Positions 1 to 8,800 of a stretch of DNA of 64,000 nucleotides are shown in pieces (positions within the stretch are counted from its first letter, which is position 1; each line of letters begins with the position of its first letter). The translations under genes and the position numbers were made by a program. The notes below the pieces were generated by a model. It saw only the letters and a list, made by a program, of their open reading frames with translations, was not told the DNA's origin and searched no databases. The stretch is from positions 372,001 to 436,000 of the forward strand of contig NZ_JACBYS010000003.1 in NCBI RefSeq assembly GCF_013408245.1, read 5' to 3'. This DNA is from Duganella sp. 1224. GTDB taxonomy: Bacteria > Pseudomonadota > Gammaproteobacteria > Burkholderiales > Burkholderiaceae_D.

Positions 1-265
1 GGCAGTTGTACGAGACGTTCAGCTTGCCGTCCTCAAACCATTTGTAGAACGGCGCGTTGTCTTCGTTGAGGGTCTTGGTGAAGGGCTGCTGCCAGTCCAG
101 GTGTTCTTTGGCCAGGCGCGACCAGAAGCCTTCGTAGTCGGCGGCCGCTTCGGCGCACAGGGCGTTGTAGGCGTCCATGCCGGATACGGCGGCCTGGGCG
201 GTGAACGCCGCCGGTGGCGCGAAGATGCGGGATTCTTGTGGACCTTGTGTGGTAGTGCTGCTCAT
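1..265 (-). CDS. acs: Acetyl-CoA synthetase, N-terminal part (runs off the left edge)
   Basis: The first 88 codons of an AMP-forming acetate-CoA ligase, which activates acetate to acetyl-CoA in the cytoplasm through acetyl-adenylate. The visible part is the N-terminal ACAS_N region. Its last residues, [13 protein letters not shown], match the conserved W-x-x-G-x-LN-x-SYNC signature of the family, which is normally about 650 aa. The ATG at 265 is preceded by GGAG (CTGGAGACATGT), a reasonable ribosome site. An overlapping ATG five bases upstream is in another frame and is ignored. The gene is transcribed away from the YqhA-like gene, so 266-474 should hold both promoters; I could not define them. 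The adenylation domain and catalytic lysine lie outside the window. Confidence 0.9.
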   Translation of the reverse strand, partial: MSSTTTQGPQESRIFAPPAAFTAQAAVSGMDAYNALCAEAAADYEGFWSRLAKEHLDWQQPFTKTLNEDNAPFYKWFEDGKLNVSYNC

Positions 266-474
266 ACATGTCTCCAGTGTAGTAGTCGTTTGCGATCAAC
301 ATAAACGGGATCGCTTACTGCGCCCTTACAGGCCAGCCACTCCCCGGCGGAGGATGGCATGCCGGACAATTTTACCAATAATTCAACGCGCCGATCCGAT
401 GCGGCCGCCCGGCGGCGCGTGTAAAATGTCGCCTTGTCCAGATAGTCTGCCTCATTTCCAGGAGTTTTGCCGTA

Positions 475-1101
475 ATGACCGACCCGAAGCACAAACTGCG
501 TCCCCTGCCCGCGTTTATTTTCATGACCCGCTGGCTGCAATTGCCGCTGTACCTGGGCCTGATCCTGGCGCAGTGCGTGTATGTGTTCCATTTCTGGGTG
601 GAGCTCAAGGACCTGATCGGCGCCGCGCTGGGCAGCGACGCAGCGCTGCAGCACATCCTGCAAGCGGTGGCGGTGCACGCGCCGGTGGCCGCCGACGCGG
701 CCGTGCAGGTGCCGGTGCCGCCGACCAAGCTGACCGAAACCACCATCATGCTGGTGGTGCTGGGCCTGATCGACGTGGTGATGATTTCCAACCTGCTGGT
801 GATGGTGATCATCGGCGGCTACGAGACCTTCATCTCGCGCATGAATCTCGACGCGCACCCGGACCAGCCGGAGTGGCTGTCGCACGTCAACGCCTCGGTG
901 CTGAAGACCAAGCTGGCCATGGCCATCATCGGCATCTCGTCCATCCACCTGCTGAAGACCTTTATCAACGCCAGCGTCTACGACATTAAAACGCTGGTGG
1001 CGCAAACCGTGATCCACATCGTGTTCCTGCTGTCGGCCATGGCCATCGCCTACACCGACCGCATCACCACCATGACGCACAACGATTCCAAGCACCACTA
1101 A
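475..1101 (+). CDS. YqhA/UPF0114 family inner-membrane protein
   Basis: A 208-aa integral membrane protein of the UPF0114 (YqhA, TIGR00645) family, whose function is not settled. It has about four hydrophobic segments: near residues 20-40, 85-110, 140-160 and 170-190. The family core is easy to see: the segment reading [20 protein letters not shown] near residues 98-117, then GYETFISRM and a later [18 protein letters not shown] stretch. The insertion at about residues 55-85 (Ala/Val/Pro-rich) is periplasmic or loop sequence. The ATG at 475 has AGGAG nine bases upstream. It lies 24 bp ahead of the fumarase gene and may be co-transcribed with it. Family assignment is firm; role unknown. Confidence 0.85.
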   Translation: MTDPKHKLRPLPAFIFMTRWLQLPLYLGLILAQCVYVFHFWVELKDLIGAALGSDAALQHILQAVAVHAPVAADAAVQVPVPPTKLTETTIMLVVLGLIDVVMISNLLVMVIIGGYETFISRMNLDAHPDQPEWLSHVNASVLKTKLAMAIIGISSIHLLKTFINASVYDIKTLVAQTVIHIVFLLSAMAIAYTDRITTMTHNDSKHH

Positions 1102-1125
1102 GTCCTTACCTCACGCGAGAACATC

Positions 1126-2655
1126 ATGACCATCATAAAGCAAGAAGACCTGATCGAATCCGTTGCGGCCGCGCTGCAGTTCATCAGCTACTACCATCCG
1201 GCTGATTACATCGAGCACCTGGCCCGCGCCTACGAGCACGAGCAGAGCCCGGCCGCCAAGGACGCCATCGCGCAGATCCTGACCAACTCGCGCATGTGCG
1301 CCGAGGGCAAGCGGCCGATCTGCCAGGACACCGGCATCGTCAACGTCTTCCTGAAGATTGGCATGGGGGTGCGCTTTGAAGGCTTTACCGGCACCGTGAC
1401 CGACGCCGTCAACGAGGGCGTGCGCCGCGCCTACAACTATGACGACAACAAGCTGCGCGCGTCGATCGTGGCCGACCCGCACTTCGACCGCAAGAACACC
1501 AAGGACAACACGCCAGCCGTGGTGCACATGGAGCTGGTGGAAGGCAACACCGTCGACGTCAAGGTCGCGGCCAAGGGCGGCGGTTCGGAGAACAAGTCGA
1601 AGATGATCATGATGAATCCGTCCGATTCGCTGATCGACTGGGTGCTGAAGACCGTGCCGACCATGGGCGCCGGCTGGTGCCCGCCGGGCATGCTGGGCAT
1701 CGGCATCGGCGGCACCGCCGAGAAAGCCATGCTGATGGCCAAGGAAGTGCTGATGGAAGACATCGACATGTTCGAGCTGAAGCAGCGCGGCCCGCAAAAC
1801 AAGCTGGAAGAACTGCGTATCGAACTGTGCGACAAGATCAACGCGCTGGGCATCGGCGCGCAGGGCCTGGGCGGCCTGACCACGGTGCTGGACGTGAAGA
1901 TCATGATGCACCCGACCCACGCCGCCTCCAAGCCGGTGGCCATGATCCCGAACTGCGCCGCCACCCGCCACGGCCACTTCGTGCTGGACGGTTCCGGCCC
2001 GGCCTACATGACGCCGCCACCGCTGTCGACCTGGCCTGATGTGTCGTGGGCGCCGGACACCGAGAAGTCCAAGCGCGTCAACCTGGACACGCTGACCAAG
2101 GAAGAAGTCGCCTCGTGGAAGCCAGGCCAGACCCTGCTGTTGAACGGCAAGATGCTGACCGGCCGCGACGCCGCCCACAAGCGCATCCAGGACATGCTGG
2201 CGCGCGGCGAGGAACTGCCGGTGGACTTCAAGAACCGCGTCATCTACTACGTCGGCCCGGTCGATCCGGTGCGCGACGAAGTGGTCGGCCCGGCCGGTCC
2301 GACGACCGCCACCCGCATGGACAAGTTCACCGACATGATGCTGGAGAAGACCGGCCTGATCGCGATGATCGGCAAGGCCGAGCGCGGCCCGGCCGCCATC
2401 GAGTCGATCAAGAAGCACCAGTCGGCCTACCTGATGGCGGTGGGCGGTTCGGCCTACCTGGTGTCGAAAGCCATCAAGCAGTCGAAAGTGCTGGGCTTTG
2501 CCGACATGGGCATGGAAGCGATCTACGAGTTTGAAGTGGTCGACATGCCGGTGACGGTGGCGGTGGATTCGCAAGGCACGTCGGTGCACAACACCGGCCC
2601 GGCGGAATGGAAAGCGCGCATCGAGCAGCTGAACATCCCGGTCGTGACCGCCTGA
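1126..2655 (+). CDS. fumA: Class I (iron-sulfur) fumarate hydratase
   Basis: A 509-aa class I fumarase that interconverts fumarate and L-malate in the TCA cycle using an oxygen-sensitive [4Fe-4S] cluster. The N-terminal half is the Fe-S hydro-lyase alpha domain, with cluster cysteines in RPICQDTG (about residue 66), GWCPPG (about 185) and IPNCAATRH (about 275). The C-terminal beta domain from about residue 330 contains the swivelling substrate-binding part (GRDAAHKRI, YYVGPVDP, GPAGPTTATRMD). Length and domain order match FumA/FumB of enterobacteria, and both halves are fused in one chain. The stop codon overlaps the murI start by one base (TGATG), so the two are translationally coupled. The FumA versus FumB choice of symbol is arbitrary; the enzyme class is not. 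Confidence 0.93.
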   Translation: MTIIKQEDLIESVAAALQFISYYHPADYIEHLARAYEHEQSPAAKDAIAQILTNSRMCAEGKRPICQDTGIVNVFLKIGMGVRFEGFTGTVTDAVNEGVRRAYNYDDNKLRASIVADPHFDRKNTKDNTPAVVHMELVEGNTVDVKVAAKGGGSENKSKMIMMNPSDSLIDWVLKTVPTMGAGWCPPGMLGIGIGGTAEKAMLMAKEVLMEDIDMFELKQRGPQNKLEELRIELCDKINALGIGAQGLGGLTTVLDVKIMMHPTHAASKPVAMIPNCAATRHGHFVLDGSGPAYMTPPPLSTWPDVSWAPDTEKSKRVNLDTLTKEEVASWKPGQTLLLNGKMLTGRDAAHKRIQDMLARGEELPVDFKNRVIYYVGPVDPVRDEVVGPAGPTTATRMDKFTDMMLEKTGLIAMIGKAERGPAAIESIKKHQSAYLMAVGGSAYLVSKAIKQSKVLGFADMGMEAIYEFEVVDMPVTVAVDSQGTSVHNTGPAEWKARIEQLNIPVVTA

Positions 2656-3482
2656 TGCAGCCCGCCCGCTCGCCCGGCTCCCCCATCGGCGTCTTCGATT
2701 CCGGCGTGGGTGGGCTTTCGGTGCTGCGCCATATCCGCGCGCAGTTGCCGCATGAAGACCTGATGTACTTCGCCGACTCCGGCCACGCGCCGTATGGCGA
2801 CAAGACCGAAGAGTACGTGGTCGCGCGCGCGCTGGCGGTGACGGACTTCCTGTTGTCGCGCGGCGCCAAGGCGCTGGTGGTGGCCTGCAACACGGCCACC
2901 GTGGCCGCCATCAAGGCGGTGCGCGCGAAATATCCCGCGTTGCCGGTGGTGGGCGTCGAGCCCGGCCTGAAGCCGGCGGCGGCGGCCACGCGCAACGGCA
3001 AGGTGGGTGTGCTGGCAACGGCGCGCACGCTGAAGGGCGACAAGTTCCTGCAACTGCGCGAGCAGATCAGCGCGGCCACGCAGGCCGAGTTTCTGCTGCA
3101 GCCGGCCGTGGGCCTGGTCGACGAGATTGAAAAAGGCGACCTGTCCGCGCCGGCCATCGCCGCCATGCTGGAGCATTACGTGGCGCCGCTGCTGGATCAG
3201 GGCGCCGATACGCTGGTGCTCGGCTGCACGCACTATCCCTTTGTCCGCGACGGCATCGAGCGCGTGCTGCGCGACCACGCGCGCGCCGACGTCACGCTGA
3301 TCGATACCGGCGACGCCGTGGCGCGCCAGCTGGTGCGTCTGCTGGACGCGGCCAGCCTGCGCCATGGCACCGATGGCGATACCACTTTGCGCGGCTACAC
3401 CACCGGCGAGGCGGCCGCGCTGGCGCAAGCCTTTGCCGATTTGCTGGGCCTGAACCCGGCGGTGGAAAAGGTTGATGTTTAG
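2655..3482 (+). CDS. murI: Glutamate racemase
   Basis: A 275-aa cofactor-independent racemase that makes D-glutamate for peptidoglycan. The N-terminus has the family signature IGVFDSGVGGLSVL (residues 11-24) with the catalytic aspartate nearby. The two catalytic cysteines are C78 in VACNTATVAA and C191 in LGCTHYPF, each at the expected distance. I chose the ATG at 2655, which overlaps the fumarase stop as TGATG. A longer in-frame start exists at 2607 inside the fumarase gene but adds 16 unrelated residues. The gene is the last of a fumarase-murI pair and is followed by tRNA-His. Cytoplasmic enzyme, essential in most bacteria. Confidence 0.93.
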   Translation: MQPARSPGSPIGVFDSGVGGLSVLRHIRAQLPHEDLMYFADSGHAPYGDKTEEYVVARALAVTDFLLSRGAKALVVACNTATVAAIKAVRAKYPALPVVGVEPGLKPAAAATRNGKVGVLATARTLKGDKFLQLREQISAATQAEFLLQPAVGLVDEIEKGDLSAPAIAAMLEHYVAPLLDQGADTLVLGCTHYPFVRDGIERVLRDHARADVTLIDTGDAVARQLVRLLDAASLRHGTDGDTTLRGYTTGEAAALAQAFADLLGLNPAVEKVDV

Positions 3483-3520
3483 GCCATCCGCCGGTTTTGA
3501 AAAAAATGCTGCAATTAAAT

Positions 3521-3549
3521 TTGCAGGAATCGAAACTGGCTTGTATAAT
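3521..3549 (+). promoter_or_regulatory. sigma70 promoter of tRNA-His
   Basis: TTGCAG at 3521-3526 and a perfect TATAAT at 3544-3549 are separated by exactly 17 bp. The start of transcription would fall near 3556, about 34 bases before the mature tRNA. A small inverted repeat (TTCAG/CTGAA) lies in the leader just before the tRNA. Confidence 0.8.
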
Positions 3550-3589
3550 TCTGGCTCGTTGTTCAGCACTAGCTGAATAACAAAACAGC

Positions 3590-3666
3590 GGTGGCTGTAG
3601 CTCAGTTGGTAGAGTCCAGGATTGTGATTCCTGTTGTCGTGGGTTCGAGCCCCATCAGCCACCCCA
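3590..3666 (+). tRNA. tRNA-His (GTG anticodon)
   Basis: A complete cloverleaf with the extra 5' G typical of tRNA-His. The G at 3590 pairs with C73 at 3663, the acceptor stem is GTGGCTG/CAGCCAC, and CCA is encoded at 3664-3666. The anticodon stem CAGGA/TCCTG closes the loop TTGTGAT with anticodon GTG. The T-arm carries GGTTCGAGCCC. Its last 17 bases, from 3650, form the start of the 25-bp repeat that bounds the integrated element. The gene is therefore the attachment site, and its 3' end is intact after integration. Confidence 0.97.
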
Positions 3667-3674
3667 AAGAATTC
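3650..3674. repeat. attL, left 25-bp attachment repeat
   Basis: The 25 bases beginning CCCCATCAGCC and ending AAAGAATTC are repeated exactly at 21727-21751. The repeat starts in the T-arm of tRNA-His, covers the 3' acceptor stem and CCA, and extends eight bases beyond. The flanks diverge at once on both sides (GAGC before this copy, GTCC before the other). This is the usual form of a tyrosine-recombinase attachment site in a tRNA gene. Confidence 0.93.
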
Positions 3675-3686
3675 ATCTTTTGAAAT

Positions 3687-3723
3687 AAGCGCTTGTTTTC
3701 TAAGGAAAATAAGCGCTTTTTTC
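3687..3723 (+). terminator. Intrinsic terminator after tRNA-His, supplied by the element
   Basis: AAGCGCTT-G-TTTTC, loop TAAG, GAAAA-T-AAGCGCTT, then a run of T. It lies just inside the element, so it replaces the native terminator that now sits at 21766-21798 beyond attR. Confidence 0.75.
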
Positions 3724-3779
3724 ATTATCAAGCGCCAAACTAGCTATACAACCTGTAACCCAACTAGGAGTAACAGGTA

Positions 3780-5531
3780 ATGAAAGCTATCGCTGAAAAC
3801 ATCTACGAACGCGGCAAGCGCAAGACGAAGTACGTTCGCCGTCGCATCCCGGCCGCCCTGCGGCACGCATATCCCGCTAATCAGTCCCACATCACCCGGA
3901 GCCTCGGGACCTCCGATCTCCGAGAAGCCAAGGCACGGGCGCATGCTGAACTGGCGTTTATCGAGGCCGAGTTCGCACAAGCGCGTGAACGCATGGAATT
4001 GAGCCGCGCCTCTTTGGCGGCAAAACGCATCAGCAAGCTGAGCGACGACCAGCTTCAGAGTACCGCGCAATACTGGGCAAGGCAGGTACTGCTGTTTGAT
4101 GACAGCCAGCGTGAGGATGGTCTGGACGACGACGAGTTCGATGAGCTGGGTGAGAAGCTCACATCCGAGCGCAAACATTTCGGCCGCATGCTCGCTCAAG
4201 GGAACACAGCCCCTGTCCTCCCGGCCCTGCGTGCTTTCCTTTACATGTGTGGGTTGGACTTTGATCCGGCGGAAGCCGAAGCAAAGCGAGCTTCATACAC
4301 CTTCCTCAGGACGATTGTTGAGACGCTGGATCACCAGTTGGCGCGACAACGTGGGGAGCCCGTACACACTGACGCTGTCGCTCCCGACGTGCCCCACCCT
4401 CTTCAGGTTGTCGCCCCTGAGCGTGCCCCAACTCGCTCAGACGCTCCAGGCTGGGACGAGGTCTTCGCCATATGGCGGGAGTACGTCGATGATCGACCAA
4501 AATCGACCACCATCGCAGCACAAACACCTTGGCGCGATCTGCAGCGGTTTTTGACAGGTAAAGGAAAAACGTTATTGCCTAGTCAAGTTACTCCGAGGGA
4601 CATGACAGAATTCGCAGACGCTATGCGTGCACGCGGCTTGGCCGTTGACACCATCAACGAACGTATCTCTAAGATTCGGGCGATCTACAAAATTGCCGTC
4701 GGCAAGCACAAGCTCGTATCGAACCCTGCGGAAAACACCCTCGGCTTCAAGGAAAACAGCGTCAGAAAACGGCGTAAAAAGCGACTGCCATTCGATGCCT
4801 CAGACCTGAACCAGCTCTTTGGTTCCGAAGTTTTCACGTTGCATACGCGCTCTCGCGGACAGTCTGGCGAAGCGAGCTACTGGATTCCGCTCCTGATGTT
4901 TTACACCGGCGCCCGACCGGAGGAAGTCGCCGGCCTAGCGTTGAGCGACATTCGGTATGACGACGCCCACGGCTGGTACTTCGTAATTATCGATAGGCCG
5001 TCTGACGAGGACCACGACCTGTTCGATGACCCGATACCCGAGAGCCACCGTCGGACACTCAAAAATGCCCAGTCTGAACGACATATTCCCGCTGCCGCCG
5101 AGTTGATCGAACTTGGTTTGCTTCGTTACGTTGAGTACCTTCGCACCGAGGGGGAAACGATGCTGTTCCCGGGCCTGAAGAAGGACTGGCACGGAAAGTT
5201 GTCCGGGTCTTTTTCGAAGTTCTTCGGTCGCTACATCCGAGCGCTCGGACTCAAGGAGTCTCGGAAGGTACTGTACTCTTTCCGGCACACGATGAAAGAC
5301 TTGCTCGAGGCTGCCGAAATACCGAGCAAGTATCTTCGCCGCCTCATGGGGCACACGACCGGTGACGGTGCCATAACAGATGGATACGGGTCTGACTTAC
5401 CGCTCAACCTGATTGTTGGCCATTTCAACAACATCAAGTTCCCAACCATTCCCGCTTTACCTTGGCAACCTGGTGGAAGCTCGGTCATGTTGAAGAAATT
5501 AACCGAAGCCCACAGGCCTCGCGGAACCTAA
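3780..5531 (+). CDS. Tyrosine recombinase (integrase) of the tRNA-His island
   Basis: A 583-aa phage-type integrase that would join attP of the element to the tRNA-His attB site. The N-terminal 180 residues hold the arm-binding and DUF6538-like part (YVRRRIPAALR), a SAM-like core-binding domain lies at about residues 215-315, and the catalytic domain starts at about 335. Visible active-site residues are R379 (TGARPEEV), R502 and H503 (YSFRHTM), H525 (LMGHTTG) and the nucleophile Y536 (GYGSD), 11 residues after H525 as usual. The first histidine of the HxxR box is replaced by tyrosine (Y499). The length exceeds lambda integrase because of the large N-terminus, as in genomic-island integrases. 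AGGAG stands nine bases before the ATG. It reads inward, away from attL. Confidence 0.93.
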   Translation: MKAIAENIYERGKRKTKYVRRRIPAALRHAYPANQSHITRSLGTSDLREAKARAHAELAFIEAEFAQARERMELSRASLAAKRISKLSDDQLQSTAQYWARQVLLFDDSQREDGLDDDEFDELGEKLTSERKHFGRMLAQGNTAPVLPALRAFLYMCGLDFDPAEAEAKRASYTFLRTIVETLDHQLARQRGEPVHTDAVAPDVPHPLQVVAPERAPTRSDAPGWDEVFAIWREYVDDRPKSTTIAAQTPWRDLQRFLTGKGKTLLPSQVTPRDMTEFADAMRARGLAVDTINERISKIRAIYKIAVGKHKLVSNPAENTLGFKENSVRKRRKKRLPFDASDLNQLFGSEVFTLHTRSRGQSGEASYWIPLLMFYTGARPEEVAGLALSDIRYDDAHGWYFVIIDRPSDEDHDLFDDPIPESHRRTLKNAQSERHIPAAAELIELGLLRYVEYLRTEGETMLFPGLKKDWHGKLSGSFSKFFGRYIRALGLKESRKVLYSFRHTMKDLLEAAEIPSKYLRRLMGHTTGDGAITDGYGSDLPLNLIVGHFNNIKFPTIPALPWQPGGSSVMLKKLTEAHRPRGT

Positions 5532-5828
5532 TTCAACATCTTTAACAACCAGGGGGGGGCGCTGCGCGTCCACCTCCCCCGGCGTAGACGAAGCGAAGCT
5601 ACGACGGCAACTCGACTGGAGTCCTCACTTACGAGTCCGAAGAACGCTCGCTTATCGGGACCGACTTCCGCAAGCTTGATCAATCCGCCACGCAGGTGCC
5701 TTCCCAACGCTCGCGTCATCAAGTGAGAATTCACGCATTTTTTCAAATTTGCAACATGCTATCCTCTGCTTCCCTGTGCAAACAGGGACTCTGGAAAGCG
5801 CGCACATCAAGAACGAAGGGGAAGCCAG
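5532..5828. other. Gap between integrase and reverse transcriptase genes
   Basis: About 300 bases with no convincing gene. A run of eight G at 5552-5559 can pair with a C-run near 5575 to form a GC hairpin that may end the integrase transcript. A possible extended -10 (TGCTATCCT) is at 5757-5765, upstream of the reverse transcriptase gene; no good -35 was seen. Confidence 0.4.
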
Positions 5829-8800
5829 GTGTCTATCGTCAAAGAAGAGTATCGAGACCTTCCGCCAAAAGGCGAGAAGCTCTGCGATGTAGTTGTCCTG
5901 GCACAGGCCTGGAAGAAGTCACACACGTACATCCGCCGGCACAATTGGTATGCCGATGTTCTGGAGCTGGACGCTTCGACCATCGACCTAGAGAACCAAC
6001 TGGTGCAGTGGGCAACGGAGGTTCGCCAAGCCGATTTCCGACCGAAGGACCTGCTGCTCGTCCCCGCACCAAAGAACGCGCGCTGGTGGTTTCGGCCTGC
6101 CCCCTCCATAACCTCGCTCGCCCAATTGTTGGACCTCAACCTCAATGACCTAGGCGCGGAGCCGACGTTTGATGACTGGACGCCCAGCGAGTCAAGTCAA
6201 GCAGAAGGCCCTAATGGGCAGTCAGTACAAGACCAGCCACGCCTGAAGTTGCGACCACTGGCCCACCTTTCCATTCGTGACCAAACATTGGCAACTGCAG
6301 TGATGATGTGTCTGGCGGAGGCCGTGGAGTCAGCCCAAGGCGATACAACGGGCACTGATGTAGCAGCAATGCGCGCAAATGGCGTGGTGAGCCACGGCAA
6401 CCGCCTGCACTGCACATGGATCACCAATAGTGGCGCCCGGCCTCAAGCCCATTTCTCTTGGGGCAATAGCAGAATCTATCGTCAATACTTTCAGGACTAT
6501 CGGACGTTCCTCGCCCGCCCCCGTCGCGTCTGCGCAGAACTGACTTCTCAGCTACGGCCACGGCGGGAGCTGTTTGTGGTTTCTCTGGACATCAAGTCGT
6601 TCTTTGACAATGTAGACCGTAACGCTTTACTCGGAGAGCTGAAGATTTTGGAGGGCGAACACCGGGCGGTACATGGTCTGCCTGACTCTGCGGCAGCAGA
6701 CCCGGCATTCTGGGAGCTTGCTGCACGCATCTTCTCATGGCAATGGCGTTCCGAAGACCAGCGCGAAGCTGAGCTAATTCGCGGAAGAGAGCATCAAGAG
6801 CTCGAGCTCGGGTTGCCACAAGGACTGGTCGCCTCGGGATTCCTTGCGAACGCTTACCTAGTTCGATTCGACCGCGACATGCAAAAGTCTGCTGCCGAAG
6901 GTGCTATGGTTGGGGACGACGTCAAGCTGCTGGACTACTGCCGCTACGTCGATGACATGCGTCTTGTTATCGAGGCGAAGAGCGGCCCCGGCGGGCTTGG
7001 ACAAGCTTCAGTGTTGGAGCATGTCAAACACCATGTGAGCTTGGCGATGAAAGCGCATTGCGACCGCATCGGCGCTCAGAAGGTGCTCGAGCTGTCGTTG
7101 GAAAAATGCGTAATCAACTCGTACCGGGCGATTTCAGCGCAGAGCCATGTATCGGCCCTAATGGAGATGCTCAACGCAGAGCTGAGCGGTACCTTTGACC
7201 TAGAGTCTCTGGCACAGGCGGCAGGCGGCCTTGACGGGCTACTGTCGGTTTCGGATCAAATTGAAAGCGCCGCCGACCCTAAGCCCTCTCGATTGTCGTT
7301 GGCGACGGTCACCGTGCCTAACACCGACGTCCGGGACGACACCGTAAAACGGTTCGTCGCGACGCGCATTGCCCAACTGATGAGACACCGCCTGGCGATG
7401 ACGGACCTTGAAAGCCAGGCGGGCTCAGGCGAGACCACTAGCGACCAGGTGACACAGGGCGCGGTGCTGTCGCATGAGTTCGAGTCAACAGCGCGCAAGC
7501 TCATCAAATGCTGGGCTGAGAACCCTGCGCTGGCCTTATTGCTGCGTTGTGGTCTGGACCTTTTCCCTCACCCCCGCCTACTGAGTCCAGTGACCGAAGC
7601 GCTCAACATTAAATTGTTCGACGTGGCTGCGGACTTGGACACTGCCAAGCGCAGGCAGGTACGGGTGGCGGAGTACGTCCTGGCAGACCTCCTGCGAGCT
7701 GGTGCTGTGGAGACCGGCTTCCGTGCCCCAGAGGAGTACCCGGACGGTGCGGACATACAGGGTTACCGGGAGGACCTTGGAGGAATCGCTCGCCGCGTTT
7801 TGACCGAACGAACGTCGTCGCCCTGGTACCTGCGCCAGCAGGCCCGCCTCTATCTGGCTTCCATCGGTGATGCTTCGCTAGCCACGGTGGTCGAAGTTGC
7901 CCCAGAGGTGCAAATGTACGCAGCTTTGCAACGCGCGGCGCTGTTTGAACCCGCGCGGGGTGAAGGACTGAGGAACGCCATACCGCTAGCCATCGTGGCG
8001 CAACAACTGCAGCCAAATGCCCGACGCTTCGGTGTTTGGTTGTCAGACGGGCTCAGGCTCACGGACGACGAAAGGGTCCGGGAGGCAGTTGTACGATCCG
8101 TGGCGCTCAGCAGTCCGGACTTGCTGCTAGCAGCGCTGAACGGACGAAGGGCGTCGAATTGGCGCCAGTTTGTTCCAGCCGCGCTGGTTCAGGCTAACAA
8201 GCGGCCGAGCAATTCGCGAAAGCCCTCGAGCAAGTTGAAAAGCACCCAGCCACTCCTACAAGTCATCAGCGAATCGAACAACCTTTTCGACCAGGAAAAC
8301 GCTCTGCTCGTGCTCGCTGATGCGTTGCTCCGCCATCCCGGCGTAGAGGAGCAGCTGTCCTCAGGTAAAAGCGCCGCTGACATCGTGCTCCGATGCGAGG
8401 ATTGGTCCAGGCTATCGGAAATGCCTGAGAATCCTGGCTTCCTGCATGTGGAGTCAATTGAAGGAGGCGATACCACGAACCCGTTGTACGCTAGCCCGCC
8501 CTGGGTGGTGCCTGAAAAGGCCTGGCTTTATGGACTGGGCCGCATCCTGCGCTCGGCACTTACCGGGGAGCTTGACTTCACGAGCCGTCGCTACCTTGTC
8601 ACTGAGGAGGTAGGCCGATACAGTGGGCTGCGTAGCACTTGGTACAAACGTCGTTTCGGCCTCTTGAACTCCGGACGCGGGTTGCTGGACGAGCCAGGAC
8701 CGGTATCACCTTGGCTCTCCAGCCTGCTTTCGACGCTCCTGCAATGGCCGGGAGTTGAGTTCCGCGTAAACGCAGCTTCAGCAGCGGGAGATGTCAGAAC

